This document shows, piece by piece, positions 40,025 through 52,191 of a stretch of DNA of 64,000 bases. The stretch lies in NCBI GenBank assembly GCA_011634665.1, contig WAEK01000018.1, forward strand, positions 181,501 through 245,500, given 5' to 3'. The position numbers and the translations under genes are program-made. Positions within the stretch are counted from its first letter, which is position 1. Every line of letters begins with the position of its first letter. The notes under the pieces were generated by a model. It was not told the DNA's origin and made no database searches. It saw nothing but the letters and a program-made list of their open reading frames with translations. This DNA is from Mortierella sp. BCC40632 (lineage: Eukaryota > Mortierellomycota > Mortierellomycetes > Mortierellales > Mortierellaceae).

Positions 40025-40460
40025 AAGAGCATGTGCCGACAGATAGTATGTGTACGTGGTGTGTGTGTGTGTGTATATGTTTGTGCGAGTGCGCATGTGT
40101 TGTTTGAATGTGCCTTGTTTGTCTGTGAATCTGTGGCCAAAGCGCCCCTTCGATCTGTTTCTCTCTGTCTGGGCCAAGCACATGGGAGAGAGAGAGAGAA
40201 GAGACAGGACAACACGAACACGACTCTCCTTTTTTATCTCTTTTTTTTCTTTCTCTCTCTCTCTCTCTCTCACTCTCTCGCTCTCGCTCTCGCTCTCATT
40301 CTCACACACACACACTCTTTCTCTTAGAATCCTTTGGATAGGATGGGATAAGAGAGATAGAGATAGAGAAAGAAAGAGAGAAAGAAAGAGAGATGGCCAC
40401 ATGCAGAATGGGTCATCTCCAATTGTAATCACAGATGCAAAAAAAAAAAAAAAAAAATAC
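39578..40460. other. Microsatellite-rich spacer between two minus-strand genes
   Basis: Contains GA, CT, GAAA, GT and CA tracts on both sides of a short GC-rich stretch near 39950-39985. A short exon of the upstream 313-codon frame could hide here, but none is recognisable. Confidence 0.5.
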
Positions 40461-41399
40461 TTGCCTCTGATTCGATTGTGAAGAGAGCCGTTGTGATTCT
40501 CGTGGCACGGGCGTCGTCGGCGTCGTCACGGTCTCTGTGCTCTGTTGGGTCTTGAGTCGCGCCGAGCTCTTCTTGGCACGGGCCATCAATGAAGCGCGGA
40601 GGACAGATGGACGTACATTCAGATTGGGCTCCGGTACCTCATTCTCATTGTCGCTCAACTCTCCTGGTGCACTGTCACTGCCTCCACTGAACCCAACAGG
40701 CGACTGTGAGAGCGGAGGTTGACTACTACTACTTCTTCTACTACTAGAAGAGTGTGTACCTGTTGTTGTCGTCGTTGTTACCGTCGTCGCTGTTGTTGTT
40801 GTGGCTGTCAAGGTGGAAAGCGGATGAGAAGTAGCAGAGGCTGAAGAGGAAAAGGAACTCGTCGACATGTGCTTCTTGCGTTGTTCTGCTGCATGAGCGA
40901 GCCATTGCTCGGGAGAGGCTTGGTGAAAGGGTACGAATGGCGGGAGTGGAGCAGCAAGAGAGCTGTGTGGATCAGGGGATGACCCTGACATGGCAACAAT
41001 GGGAGAAGCGGGGTGGGCCGCAATGAATTCCGCCATCGATGGCCCCAATGTAGACGGTGGGGAGACGGAGAGTGGTGGAGAGAGCGGAGAAGGAAGGGAC
41101 GAGTGGTCTGGGATGACGGTCGCTTTATATCCGTTGTGTTTGTCGTCGGTGTAGAGGGCGGCTGCCATGCCGGCGCTGTCGTTGTCGCAGGCCGGCATCA
41201 TATCTGTGGTCATGCTGCTGCTAATGCTTATGCTTGTGCTGCTGCCGCTGCTGCTGCTGCTGCTGCTGCCGCTGCTACTACTGTTGTTGTTGCAGTGGCT
41301 ATTAATATGGTTCGATTGAGGGCGGCCGCTAACCTGACCAAGGCGGGGGAGCAGACGCGTATCAATGACAGGATTGACAGGATGGGAGCCTGCCACCAT
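40461..41399 (-). CDS. Ser/Thr/Asn-rich hypothetical protein, 5' exon
   Basis: A 313-codon phase-0 exon starting at 41399. The reading frame ends SQSNQRQ immediately before a GTATTT donor-like site at 40460-40455, inside a T tract. Reading through gives only a Phe run and a stop at 40413. The protein is low complexity (Ser, Asn, Thr runs) with some ordered pieces: PASPIVAMSGSSPDPHSS, FVPFHQASPEQWLAHAAEQRKKH and, near the end, NVRPSVLRASLMARAKKSSARLK. The last is a basic helix and the likeliest functional motif. I do not recognise the family. Whether it splices onward to exons of the 670-aa gene (38974, same phase) or ends by read-through is unresolved. Confidence 0.6.
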
Positions 41400-41570
41400 G
41401 AGGAAGTGAAAGGGAAAGGAAAAAGAGGAAAAAGTGTTGCTTCAGAATGAGCGTCCTGACACGAGAGCAAGAGTGTGTTGTCTGCGTGCTTGCAATTGCT
41501 TGCTTCTACAGGTTTATATTTACACCAAGAGTGCAGAGAGATGTGGACGGGAGAGAGAGAGAGAGAGAGG

Positions 41571-41644
<74 letters not shown>

Positions 41645-42422
41645 AGGGGTCCCCGATGGTTAGATAGCATGCCCAAGGAGAGTAGGTCCATTGCCCATGG
41701 TACACCCGCGTACATCTCTTCAAAAAAAAACAAGAGCAGGGAGTCGAGCAAGATATGAAGGACCAGCCAACGGGAAAGAAAGAGAGAAAGAAAAAAAAGA
41801 GTGGGGCCTAAAAAAGAATATAGCCCTTGTACATAACGTATATCTTTTATGTTTGTAGATGAATGGAGAGGAGCCTTCGGGTCAGCCAGGAGTCGGCAGC
41901 GTGTCAAGGAGGCACGCGGAGGACGAGGAGGGGGAAAAGGACAGGGCTAGCAACAACAACAACAACAACAACAAAAAATACTAGGCCAGAGGAGCCGAGC
42001 GGTGGAGGAGGACAAGGAGGAGAATGAGGAGAAAGAGAGATAGGATAGGATAGGATAGGGCCACCGAGACGAGCCACAGAAAACAGGTTCATTTGGACAG
42101 TAGGGTCCCCAATGGCATAGAGAGAAAGAAAGAACGAGTGGCGGAAAAAAAAGAAAAGAAAAGAAAAAGAGATGGAGATCCCAGAGGCAGAACAGGGGGG
42201 CAGGAAGGCAAGGCAAAGGCTAAGGGAAGGGAAGGGCAAAGGGAAGGGAAGGACGAGGACCAAGGAGACACAGAGACCGAGCAAAACGGACCGATGCCAC
42301 TCAATGGGTCAGTCCACCCATTCCTTCAACTCGCTTCCCTTCCTACGGACATAACAGAGGGCACAAACGGAGCTAGGCGAGTCCGAACAGGGCACCCAGG
42401 GCGAATAAGAGAAAGAGAGCGG

Positions 42423-42464
<42 letters not shown>

Positions 42465-43404
42465 CGTTTCGAGTTTATTGGCCCGCAGGAGGTCAAGAGG
42501 ATATTAAAAAAAAAAAAAAAAGGAGTCGGCCATTTTTCTTTTTTGTCGTTGGACCAGTGCGCGTACGTGCAATAGTCAAGAGAGAAGGGAAAGAATGTGT
42601 GTGGAAAGAGAGAATAAGGCCCCCTGGCAACAGATCCATACATTGACCCGGAATGGGAATGGAGACATTGGGACCGGCAGTCTGGCCCGTTGCAGGAGCA
42701 GGAGTCAAGAACGCGGCAGGGGGGAGGGGGGGGAGGGGGGGGGATTGAGAAAGACAGAGGCGGGTATAGAAGAAGGGGCTGAGGAGGGGAAGGGGGTCGA
42801 CGAGAAAGAGGAGGAGAACGAATGAACGAAACGAATTAACGAACATGGAGATATTATCTCAAAAAGATAAGAAGAAGAAGAAGGAAGAATTGGGAAACGG
42901 CGCGATCCGGATGGAGAGATTGCGAATGCGCCGAGGCGCGTTCAAATAAAGATCAAACCGGGCAAAGGGTAAAAAGAGGGGGGCGAACGTGGGCGGGGGT
43001 GGATGGAGGAGAGAAAGGGTGTGTGTGTGTGTGCGTGTGTGCGTGTGTGTGTGCGTGTGCGTCGATAATGCTTACCCGGCAGATGAGCTGTGTGCTGCAG
43101 AGAGAATGGAGATGCGGATGGGATCGAGACGCAGTAATGCCCGCGTGAGGAACGGCGTTGAACAGCGAATGATGAGGACAAGAGAAAGAAAGATGGGCGA
43201 AGAAGAGAAGGAAGAAAGAGAGAGATGGGAATCCACTGCAGTAGAGTAGATAGACCGAGAGAGTGAGCGAAAGAACCCTGGACTGACTGACTGGCTGACT
43301 GACTGACTGACTGACTGGCTGGGCTGGGTTGGGCAACACACTAGTCCTCCTGCAGACTAGGAAAGAGAAAGAGCGGTGTGTGTATGTGCCCACATCGAAA
43401 ATAG

Positions 43405-43457
<53 letters not shown>

Positions 43458-44266
43458 GCCACCCACTGAACCCCACCGGAGGTATGGAAAGTGTACAGTT
43501 TGGGGGTGTGCCCACATACTTCTCTCTCTCTCTCTCCGCTGCCTGGTCAGGGCATTGGCCAGGCACATCAGCATATTGGACTGCACCATGACCAGTCGGA
43601 CCTGTTTTTTTTTTTTCTTCTCTGACCTGATGACAGGGACGGACAAAATAAGAGAGAGAACCAAAGGACATGTGTAACGGGTAATGGGCCCGCAGACCCC
43701 ATCGTCGTGAATCACTGGCAAAAAAAAAAAAAAAAAAAAAAGAGAAGAGAGGGCAAAAAAAAAAACGGCGCTAGCGACCATCTCTCTTTCTCCTCTCACT
43801 TTACAATCCAAGTGTGTACTCGATGGTGTACAGCCCACACACACACCTCATCAAAGCAGACTGCTGCTCCCCATCATCCTAAACACCCCATTGCCCACCG
43901 CCCATTTTGAGCCGCACTCTTCGTTTACTTTGTCTCCCCTTGCCTGTGGGCAGGGTCCATCCCGCCACTGCCGAGGAGGTCCACCCTCAAGGCCACGATC
44001 GCTCATCCTCCTGTGTTTCAACTGCAACGAGAGAGAAAGAGTGTCAGGGGCGGACATGGCTCAGGAGACCCAAGTCGATCGGGAGCCCCGGGCTGACACT
44101 GCAGCACAGGCTATAGCTTTTCATTGAATCGGCCTTTTGTCCTTTTGCCCATCTCTCTAGCCCACCTTTTCTTTTTGTAAAAAAAAAACCCTCGTCTCGC
44201 CGTCGACCTGACCTCTTTGGCCTTTTTGGCAATTCAGTCATCTGCGACACAGATCGGGGCCAGAAG

Positions 44267-44299
<33 letters not shown>

Positions 44300-45791
44300 A
44301 AAGAACGGGCGGGTGCGCTCTCTCCGGAATGACAAATGGAGCAGACATAAAAGGACAAACACAGCAAGCAACCCGTTGGGATATGGAACACCCAGGATTC
44401 CTCTTTTCGCCAGGACAAACCTGGATCGGGGCTGTGGATGTGGAGCCGTACCCTCTTATTTTTCTTTCTTTCTATGTTTCTGGCATTGTAAGAAAGAAAG
44501 AAAAGCACAGACAAGGCAAGAGGCGACTGTGGATTCCTGGATCGTCGATGAACGCATTCACCTGGCCCAGATCACGGGTTGGGGTAAGGTGGAGGTGGGG
44601 GGCCACACACATGCACACAAGTGCACACATGCACCTTTTACATTTTTTTGACTCGACTTGACTTTCAGACAAATTTCCCTTTGGATCCATAGAGTTCAGC
44701 CTTTGACCAGGTCCAAGTAGAACTCTTCTCTCTCAAGCAATTACGCTCTATCCATAACCAGAAAGAGCTGTTCCTTCATTAGAGAGCGACTGATCAGCAT
44801 TCCAAGCCCATTCCTTGGACACCACACATGCAATGCCTCTTCCATTCCATCCAACAGAGCAGAGCAAGGGACCTCTCTTCCCCGGAAGAAAGAAAGAAAG
44901 AAAAAAGCGAAGAGTGCTCAACGACTTTTATATTTCATGGCAAATTGACCCTGATGAGCAAATAAAAAAAGGTTTCCTTTCTTTCTCTTTTCTCTTTTTT
45001 GTGCCCAGAACGATATCGTCATCGGCCCAAAAAGATTCAGTCTCTCTTCTTTCTCTGCTAGGCAGGGTAACTTCTCCGATGTGTGTACCCCATGCTCAAG
45101 TCTCATGGCCCGGCTCTGTTTCTTGTCTCTCTCTTTCTCTTTCTCTCTTTCTCTCTCACACACACGCACACAGACTGGTCATTCTTTCGCTATCTCCCAC
45201 AGATCGGATCAAACGGACAAAAGGGGGGGCTGACAGACGAACAGACGGACGGGCAGAAAGAGAGAGAGAGAGAGAGAAAGAAGGGAGGGTGAGTGAATGA
45301 CGATGCAAGGCCACAGGAACGTTGGTGTGCTTGGGGCATCGTTCCTGTGGAAGAAGGAATCTTTTTTTTTTTTTCCTTCTTTCTTTCTATCTTCTTCTTT
45401 TTTCCTCCATTCCTTTATGCGGGCCCTTTGTCACAGTGCCACTCTACCACCCTATCTCTCCTTTCTCTATCTCTCAATTTACTTAAGAAAAAGAAAAGGA
45501 AAAGGCCGCGACACGTGCTGACATTCGCTCGACCCAGCGCTGCTGCAGCTACTAGTGGGACAATGCGCACATGCATTGAAGAGAAAAAAAAACGAGCTTG
45601 GACGCCAATAACAAGTCCAGACTCTGCTTTCCCTCAATACAATCGCAAATTACACCGTGTTGTTGTGTGTCTCCTCTTTATTTACATTTTTTTTTTTGTC
45701 GTGTCAATGGTGGGATTACTTGTGTACAGCTCACAGCCTTGGCCACCCATCCCTTTTTTTTTTTGACCTCTTGCAATCAAGGGTCACATCA
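41400..45791. other. Long gene-poor region, microsatellite rich
   Basis: No protein-like frame was found in 4.4 kb. Contents include a (GA)n and poly-A block at about 41549-41640, (ATAGG)n at about 42035-42060, a GA tract at about 42427-42462 and a GT/GC-GT tract at about 43017-43065. A tetranucleotide CTGA/CTGG array is at about 43282-43323 and a (CT)n array at about 43406-43454. Scattered CA, GAAA and T runs also occur. The PAAF1 3' end borders it. Confidence 0.6.
43282..43323. repeat. (CTGA/CTGG)n tetranucleotide repeat
   Basis: About ten tandem units of CTGA with interspersed CTGG, read directly. Its reverse complement gives spurious Val-Ser-Gln-Ser frames. Confidence 0.9.
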
Positions 45792-48700
45792 TTAGGTAGA
45801 AGAGGGCGCAGTGGATGAGGCAACAGCAGTCAACGGGATGCCTAGATTAGCTGAATATCTCAACATTCCTCCTTCCTTCGAGACTGCCACCACAGCAGGC
45901 CCTCCCGCAACTGGACTTGCATGGCATGGCCCATCAAGATCAAAGCCAACATACTCCCGAACCACCTGGATCGTGTCCTCCCGAGTTGATCCCGTCTCAT
46001 ACAATCCACTATCGTCTGAAAAATAAAAAGAAAAAGAGAAATAGAAAGAAAGAAAAAAAAAAGAGGTGCTGAGTAAAAAAGAAAAAAGAAAAAAATGCCC
46101 CTGCATCGCCAAGTTGTTGTTTGTGGCACACGTCTCGAAATCCGAGACGATCACAGGGTGAAGTCGACTCCTCTTTTTTTTTTTCTCCCTCTCTTCCTAG
46201 ATCGATCCAAACGAACAAAGAAAACAACAACAACAACAAAAACAGCCTGTTTAGGCGTATGCTTACCACAGCCAACAATGAGAGGAGGTCCACTCTCAGA
46301 CGAGTTCCTTGGCTCCACAAAGGCAAGGCTCGAGATTCCTGCCATGCTCCGCTGGTGTCTACTCAAAATCTCACTAATCATGCAAGTAAAAAAAAGCCAA
46401 GAAGAATTAGAAGAAGAAGAATTAGAAGAAGAAGAAGAAGAAGAAGAAGAAGAAGACATAACGACCCAAGTGAGCACGGGTAACTTGGTACGTGCAGTCC
46501 CTTTTGGAAAGACAATTGTTCCGCTACCTTTGCTGACGAATATCATAAACCTCGACTACGCCCTCCGAGGTTCCGGTCGCAAACAGACCATGCTGTGAAG
46601 AAAATGCGCATGCACGCACGGGCGCCTTGTTGTACGATCTCCGCTGGAAGGCCTGTAAAAAAGAAAGAAAGAAAGCCATGGATCGAATCAATATTTATCC
46701 CCACTGGTCTCTCTCCCCCCACTTCCCCCTTCCCTCCTTTCCCTTCTACTCCGGGAGGAGGGAGGGGGCAGAGCCATCGGTGTTCCTGAGAAGCATGTTG
46801 CATTTTTTTCTTTTCCACCACCATCATATCATCATGAGTCTCTGCATAAAACAATGTCTTTCCCATTACCTCCTCCGATGCCCGAACATCCAGTCCGTAA
46901 AGGATGCCATCCTCGCATGCAGCGATCACGAGCTTATCCTCTGTTCCGACCTCTCTTGCGTCTAGAAGAAATACGTCAGCAAAAAGAAGAGAAAAATTAG
47001 GATTCCTGTCTACGCGGAGGAAAAAAAAAAAAAAAAAAAAGAGAGAGAGAGATTCGTCGGTGTGGTAGATATGAGATAGCGCTAATCGCTCCACTTTACC
47101 CTTTTCGATCTTTGACACAAGTGGCGTGTCCCACTGACCAACCGAGATGGCATTCATCCTGCTATCGCCACTGACCAAAGTACGAATGGTGGATCCAGAG
47201 GCTGACAATACCATTCCACAAAAGTTGAAGAGGCGAAAAGGTTGAAATGAAATAAATATAAAAAAGTATCAGAAACGAGATTCTCCGTTGCCACTTTTTT
47301 TTTTTTTTTTTGTTGTTGTCCAAAGCGAATCCAGTATTGGCTCATTTACCAACTTCCCAGAGCTTGACTGAGCCATCATTGGAGGATGCTATTTGAAATT
47401 AGTGAGGGAACAGGAGACAAGCAAAGATAAAGTCAATTCAATCCGCCATGATCCTTGCTTCCTTTGAATCGAGTTCACTCAGGGTAAATTCATTATCAAG
47501 ACTTGCATAAAACGTTCCGTCCTCGTTCAATAATCGCAGTATCCGTGATAGCTAATGTCCAATCCAGACAAAAGAAGAAGAAGAAAGGGAAAGGAGAGTT
47601 AGAGTAGCCCTCTTTCTTTCGTAAATTGATCCGCAAGTAGCCTTTCCCTCTCTTTCTTTGTCTTCATCGAAGGAGCGGAAAAGAAGAAGAAGAATAAAAA
47701 GAAAAACCCAGTTTTCGTCGGCAGTCTTCCAAAACATCCTTGAATCGAACACATACGTTTTACATGTCCCTTCATGGTGACAGGACAGCTTCCATCCAGT
47801 ACGGACCAAATTTTCAACAAAAAGTCACCTCCTCCACTGAGGATCACTAAGGGACAACGATGTTAATAAAGAAGAAAAGAGTGGGAGGGGGGGAGGGAGG
47901 GATATAAGTTAGCAAAACAAAGTCATTTCCACTTTCTTTTTTTCTTTTTTTCTTTTTTTTTTTCCTGGTAAAAAAGTCTCAGCTTTTCCTTTCTTTCTTT
48001 CTTTCTTTCTTTCTTTCTATTTACCTTGTCCTGAAGGAAAGAAACGACAAGTGTTGACATATTGCAAGTGGCCCTTCAATTCTTGCTATAGAAAGAGTAG
48101 TTCAAAAGAGATCTTTAGTCACTCCTTTGACGTTTTTCTCATCCATGACTCAACATTCTTAAGAGACCAAAAAAAAAGTCGCCAATCTTACAGTGAAACG
48201 ACCCGTTTCCGTCTCTCCGACTCGCAAAAGTGCCATCCTCGGAACCTGTGGCAAACAGTGCTCCTTCTGGAGAAATATCTAAGCAAGAGATCTAAAAGCA
48301 AAAAAAAAAAAAAAAAGGTGTTGGTCTCTCCGTAAAGTTTTTTTTCTTCTTTTTCCTCCAGTGTCGGATCGGAAGAACGGTTTTTTTTTTTTTTTTTGAG
48401 GGGGAATACACTCTTACCTTATCGATGCTAGTTCGCCGGGCACTTCCATAGACCTCGACTTCAGTATTGTCATAGTCGGGGATCTTGACTTTAAAGGAAT
48501 ACTTTGATTGCCAAGAAATATACAATGATAAAAAAGGAGAGATCAAGTCTGTCAGTTTCCTTTCCCCTTCCTTCGAATGAGCAGATGCTTCTCTTTCTAT
48601 AGCCTGGTCCTCTTACATTGGTGATCGCCTCCAGTTCAATTCCGTCGTGTCCAGTGAATTGAACTCTTCGCTCGCCTACTACGGATACCTTGGCAGCTCC

Positions 48701-48989
48701 ATGGATCGAAGGCGATCCTACAAGGAATCGATGCAATCCACAAATGTTAAAGAGGTGTCTTTTCTTTTATTATTATTATAAAAAAAATATGGTGGTGGCA
48801 TTCGTAGCAGCAAAGGAGATCCCCTGCCCCCCCTCGCCTCTATCTTCCATTCCCCATACCTTTACGATAGCATGATACCCAAAAAGTGCCTGTACTGTTG
48901 AGTCGAAGAGCTTCCGAGACGACGTCTGTCCAGTCAGCCTGGACGGTCACCTGCACGACAACATTGGGTGGATGTGCATCAATGCCCAT
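45792..48989 (-). CDS. PAAF1: PAAF1/Rpn14-type WD40 proteasome assembly factor
   Basis: WD40 chaperone family that binds Rpt ATPases and regulates 19S proteasome assembly. Thirteen exons inferred: 48989-48860, 48717-48617, 48501-48418, 48291-48192, 48085-48025, 47846-47757, 47551-47507, 47388-47350, 47201-47100, 46961-46870, 46652-46528, 46373-46267 and 46015-45792; about 432 aa (human 392). Markers are QADWTDVVSEALRLNSTG, ISCLDISPEGALFATGSEDG, YVNTCRFFPSGQVILSGGG, LKIWSVLDGSCPV, ITDTAIIERGRNVL, SSNDGSVKLWEV, AREVGTEDK and ISSLAFVEP. Intron 7 is a GC-AG intron with a GCAAGT donor. Exon 4 has one nucleotide too many at the T4 run (48226-48229). Dropping one T continues the blade as RVGETETGRFT and restores phase to exon 5, so either an indel error or a disabling mutation is present. 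An acceptor-like TTCTCGCAG just before the start leaves room for an upstream exon. The family call is firm. Confidence 0.9.
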
Positions 48990-50137
48990 GTCTGCGAGAA
49001 TTAAAAAAGAAGCAAGGTCGTGGGAATCTCTGAAAGGCAGGTAGGGGAGAGAAATGTAAAGAAGAAGAAGAAGAAAAAAAAGGATGTGATCCTCTCGAAT
49101 GAACAAACCCGAGACACTGTGAGAAGAATGGGCCGCTCTCGGGCGATGCACTTGCGTATCGCGTTGAGGGTGGAGAGTGACTGCTTCTCTGATCCCTCGT
49201 TTTGGGCCGACATACCCCCCTCTCTCCAAGGCACTACCACGTTATTCTTTTCATCTTTCTGGCACCTGCATTGGCGGAATGCATACTCCTCCCTCCTTCA
49301 CTTCACACATACATTTATATATTCATATACACACACCATTGCCTCTCCTATCGTCTAGCGAACTCGGAACCATGTATCCCTTTTTTTTTTTTTTTTTTTT
49401 TTCAAGGAAATTATCTTGCAGGCAGCCAACAATCCTGAGGCTATTAACACTGGGATCGTTAGTCGATCACGGGTCATGCACGACGAGGAAGTAGAAAGAT
49501 GAGAACGGAGCATAGACAGCTACTGCATGATCGGCGTAGCCAGCGAGCACTAAACATCAAAAAAACAAGCGTCCTTTGCATTTGGTTGGCTTGAGCTCGA
49601 CGGATTGTTTGGTGAGTGTAAGTGGATCAAAAAAAAAACGTACGTGCGTGCGTGCCCCTGAAGTGGGGTTTGGGATGGTGGCACTCAATCAAGTCTCGAG
49701 AATGCGGCAACAGCTATTTCAATCGCTGGAGGAACATCCAATCTCTTTTTCGTCCATCCGATCAACTTTTTTTTGTCTGGCGTTCTGATGGCAGAGAAGC
49801 TCCCTTGAGAGTCCATCATATCATCATCCACATCAGCTAGTCGCTGGAGCCTATTTTTTTTTTTCTAGGACTCGACCTCGTCAACTCGAATTCCTGCCCT
49901 CTTCCGCAGACAGGGCGTACACATGTAACATTGCAGGGCCCGATTTTGACTATGCAACACAAGGCCACGAGGCGTACACAGAAAGGGAAAAAAAAAAGAT
50001 GAGATCCCGCTGTGGTTGTTGTTGTTGTTTGGCGTGCCGCCGCTCAAACCCACACACACTCCATCGACCCGGGGAAGCCAGACCGAACAGAGCAATGCGC
50101 TGTGCCAGAAAAGAGAGAGGAGGAGGAAAAAAAAAAA

Positions 50138-50144
<7 letters not shown>

Positions 50145-50224
<80 letters not shown>
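50145..50224. repeat. (GA)n microsatellite, about 80 bp
   Basis: A pure GA array directly after a poly-A tract, about 370 bp upstream of the transporter start codon. Confidence 0.95.
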
Positions 50225-50229
<5 letters not shown>

Positions 50230-50267
50230 CATCTAGAACGTCGTGCACTGCCATTTGAACGCTTTTA

Positions 50268-50296
50268 GGTCGGGGCTTCGAAGCAAACCCCGAACC
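50268..50296. promoter_or_regulatory. Inverted repeat TCGGGG/CCCCGA upstream of transporter
   Basis: TCGGGG (50270-50275) and CCCCGA (50288-50293) flank a TTCGAA-containing spacer. It lies about 65 bp upstream of the TATA box. It could be a zinc-cluster regulator site, which is inference only. Confidence 0.3.
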
Positions 50297-50357
50297 CTAA
50301 AAAAAAATTTTATCCAGAACGACTGAGAATGAGAGAAGAGCGATGGAAGTGAGAGAG

Positions 50358-50366
50358 TATAAAAGG
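50358..50366 (+). promoter_or_regulatory. TATA box (TATAAAAGG)
   Basis: A strong TATAAAAGG match lies 227 bp upstream of the start codon of the SLC35F-like gene and in the same orientation. A pyrimidine-rich leader follows. Confidence 0.65.
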
Positions 50367-50592
50367 AGGAGTCGATTCCGATCGTTGGAATCGTTGGGCC
50401 GCTTTCCGTCTTTTCACCCCTCACACACCTAAAAGACGACAATACTCTCATCCGCTCTGTGCATCCGTCGACGACCAAAAACGTCCCTCACAAAACAAAA
50501 GCCAGACAGGAGAAAATAAAAAGAAAGAAAAAAAAAGAAAAAGAATTAGAAAAAAAAAAAAAGAAAAAGAAAAAAGAATCTCGAGATCAGCC

Positions 50593-52064
50593 ATGGACAA
50601 GATTGAAGTCAGTCAGTACAACAACGGCCACTCATTCGGTCCCGAGACCTCATCTCTCGACCATGCTATCATCCCAGTGCCAGAAGAACAAAAACGTCTG
50701 ACATTCAAACAACGGGCGCGCGGATTTTGTTCGGTTCAGTTTTTGACCATCCTTGCATTGGGTCAGATGTTGGCTCTTTGCATCACTGCCACGACCATCT
50801 TGACCACCAAACTGGCTCAGGGCGAGAACCCTGTTTCGATCCCAACCACACAATCCTTTCTTAATTATTTTGTCCTGGGTGTAGTCTACACCTCGGTTAC
50901 GATCTATAAGGAAGGTCTCTCGGGTTGGTTCGAAATCATCCGTCGAAGAGCCAAGTTCTGTACGTACTATTGGAAACCTCTATCGATACCAAAAGAGTGC
51001 CCTTTCTTCCCCTTCCTCTTTCTCTCTCGTTAAGGAATGCGTGACTCTCTTCTTGAAGGCTTGTCAGAAAAGAAAAAAAAAAAAGGGACGAGAGACTTAC
51101 CCTCCAACGGCCTTTTACTTTTCTCTCCTTAGACTTTCTGTTTGCTTTGATCGATGTCGAGGGCAATTACTTTGTGGTCAAGGCCTACAACTATACTTCA
51201 TTGCTCTCAGCCATGTTGTTGGATGCCTGGACCATCCCCTGTGTCGTCCTCTTGTCCGTCTTTTTCCTCCGAATGCGTTTTGTTCGTTACCACTATCTGG
51301 GCGTCTTTGTCTGTATGGTAGGTATGGCCTTCCTCATCTGGTCTGACATGGTCGCTGGCAAGGACTTTCCCGGTTCCGATTACCTCAAGGGAGATCTCTT
51401 TTGTCTTCTCGGCGCCACCCTCTATGCCTTCTCGAATGTCGGTCAAGAGTTTTTGGTTCGACAGAGACCAATGTATGAGGTGGTGGGTCAATTGGGATTC
51501 TGGGCGACGCTTATCAATGGAATTCAATTGGCGATTCTGGAACGTAATGAGTTGAAGACGATTCATTGGACACCATCCGTGGTTGGATATATCATTGGGT
51601 TTGATATTGCCATGTTTATCATGTACTCGGTATCGCCCATCTTGCTTCGACTCAGTTCAGCCACGTTCTTCAACTTGAGTTTGTTGACAAGTGACTTTTA
51701 TGGATTGCTCTTTGGTCTCTTTTTGTTCAATTCCAAGGTAAAGAATAAGCTGCCTGGAGCCAATTGCTGTCAATTGCCGCTGCTTTTTTTTTTTTTTTTT
51801 TATCTTGGATACTAATGTAGTTTCGCCCGTCTTTCTCTATTCTTTCCTTTCCTTTTCTTTTTTCTTTTTTTTTTTTTTTTTTTGTCCAAAAAAAAAAAAT
51901 CACAGATCAACCAGATCTACCCAGTGGCCTATGTCCTCATTATTCTGGGTATCATCATCTACAATGTCAAGCCTGCTCCAGAGCCACAGTTCAAACGGAT
52001 CCTTCAGGATGATGCCAACTCGAACACACAGCTCAACTCGACGAACCCTTCTACGATGGCCTAA
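50593..52064 (+). CDS. SLC35F1/F2/F6-type membrane transporter
   Basis: Multi-pass drug/metabolite-transporter superfamily protein of the SLC35F (DUF914) branch. Substrate is unknown and likely organellar. Exons inferred: 50593-50959, 51133-51737 and 51906-52064, with GT-AG introns, giving 376 aa. About ten hydrophobic helices are visible, starting with FLTILALGQMLALCITATTIL and continuing through YFLFALIDVEGNYFVVKAYN, a hallmark of this branch. Further ones are LLDAWTIPCVVLLSVFFL, HYLGVFVCMVGMAFLIW, LKGDLFCLLGATLYAFSN and SVSPILLRLSSATFFNLSLL; the last includes QIYPVAYVLIILGIIIYN. The N-terminus (about 45 residues) and the Asn/Ser-rich C-tail are hydrophilic and probably cytosolic. It is preceded by a TATA box. 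The family is secure; substrate and subfamily are not. Confidence 0.92.
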
Positions 52065-52155
52065 GCAAAAGAAGGGAGGTAGGGGTGAGAGGAGGGATTC
52101 TGTAGGAGGTTACACACGGACCCCCTCCAACTCCCTCTTTTCTCTCTCTTTCTCT

Positions 52156-52191
<36 letters not shown>

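Larger units (their letters stand above)
48990..50592. other. Divergent region between PAAF1 and SLC35F-like gene
   Basis: Contains T tracts, a poly-A plus (GA)n block (about 50128-50224), a short inverted repeat and a TATA box close to the transporter gene. Short open frames near 49020-49360 and 49576-49840 are not convincing. Confidence 0.6.

Noticed and set aside
41211..41285. poly-Ala plus-strand frame (GCT/GCC/GCA repeats)
   Set aside because: Antisense shadow of the Ser-rich repeat in the 313-codon minus-strand exon.
42093..42575. 160-codon plus-strand open frame
   Set aside because: Built almost wholly from AAG/GAG/GGA-rich sequence and GA repeats. The composition is that of the repeat, not a protein.
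46382..46460. GAA repeat encoding poly-Glu on the plus strand
   Set aside because: It falls in a PAAF1 intron, where on the coding strand it is a pyrimidine tract. It is not a gene.
50290..50300. CCCTAA telomere-like hexamer
   Set aside because: A single copy next to a poly-A run, so not a telomeric array.
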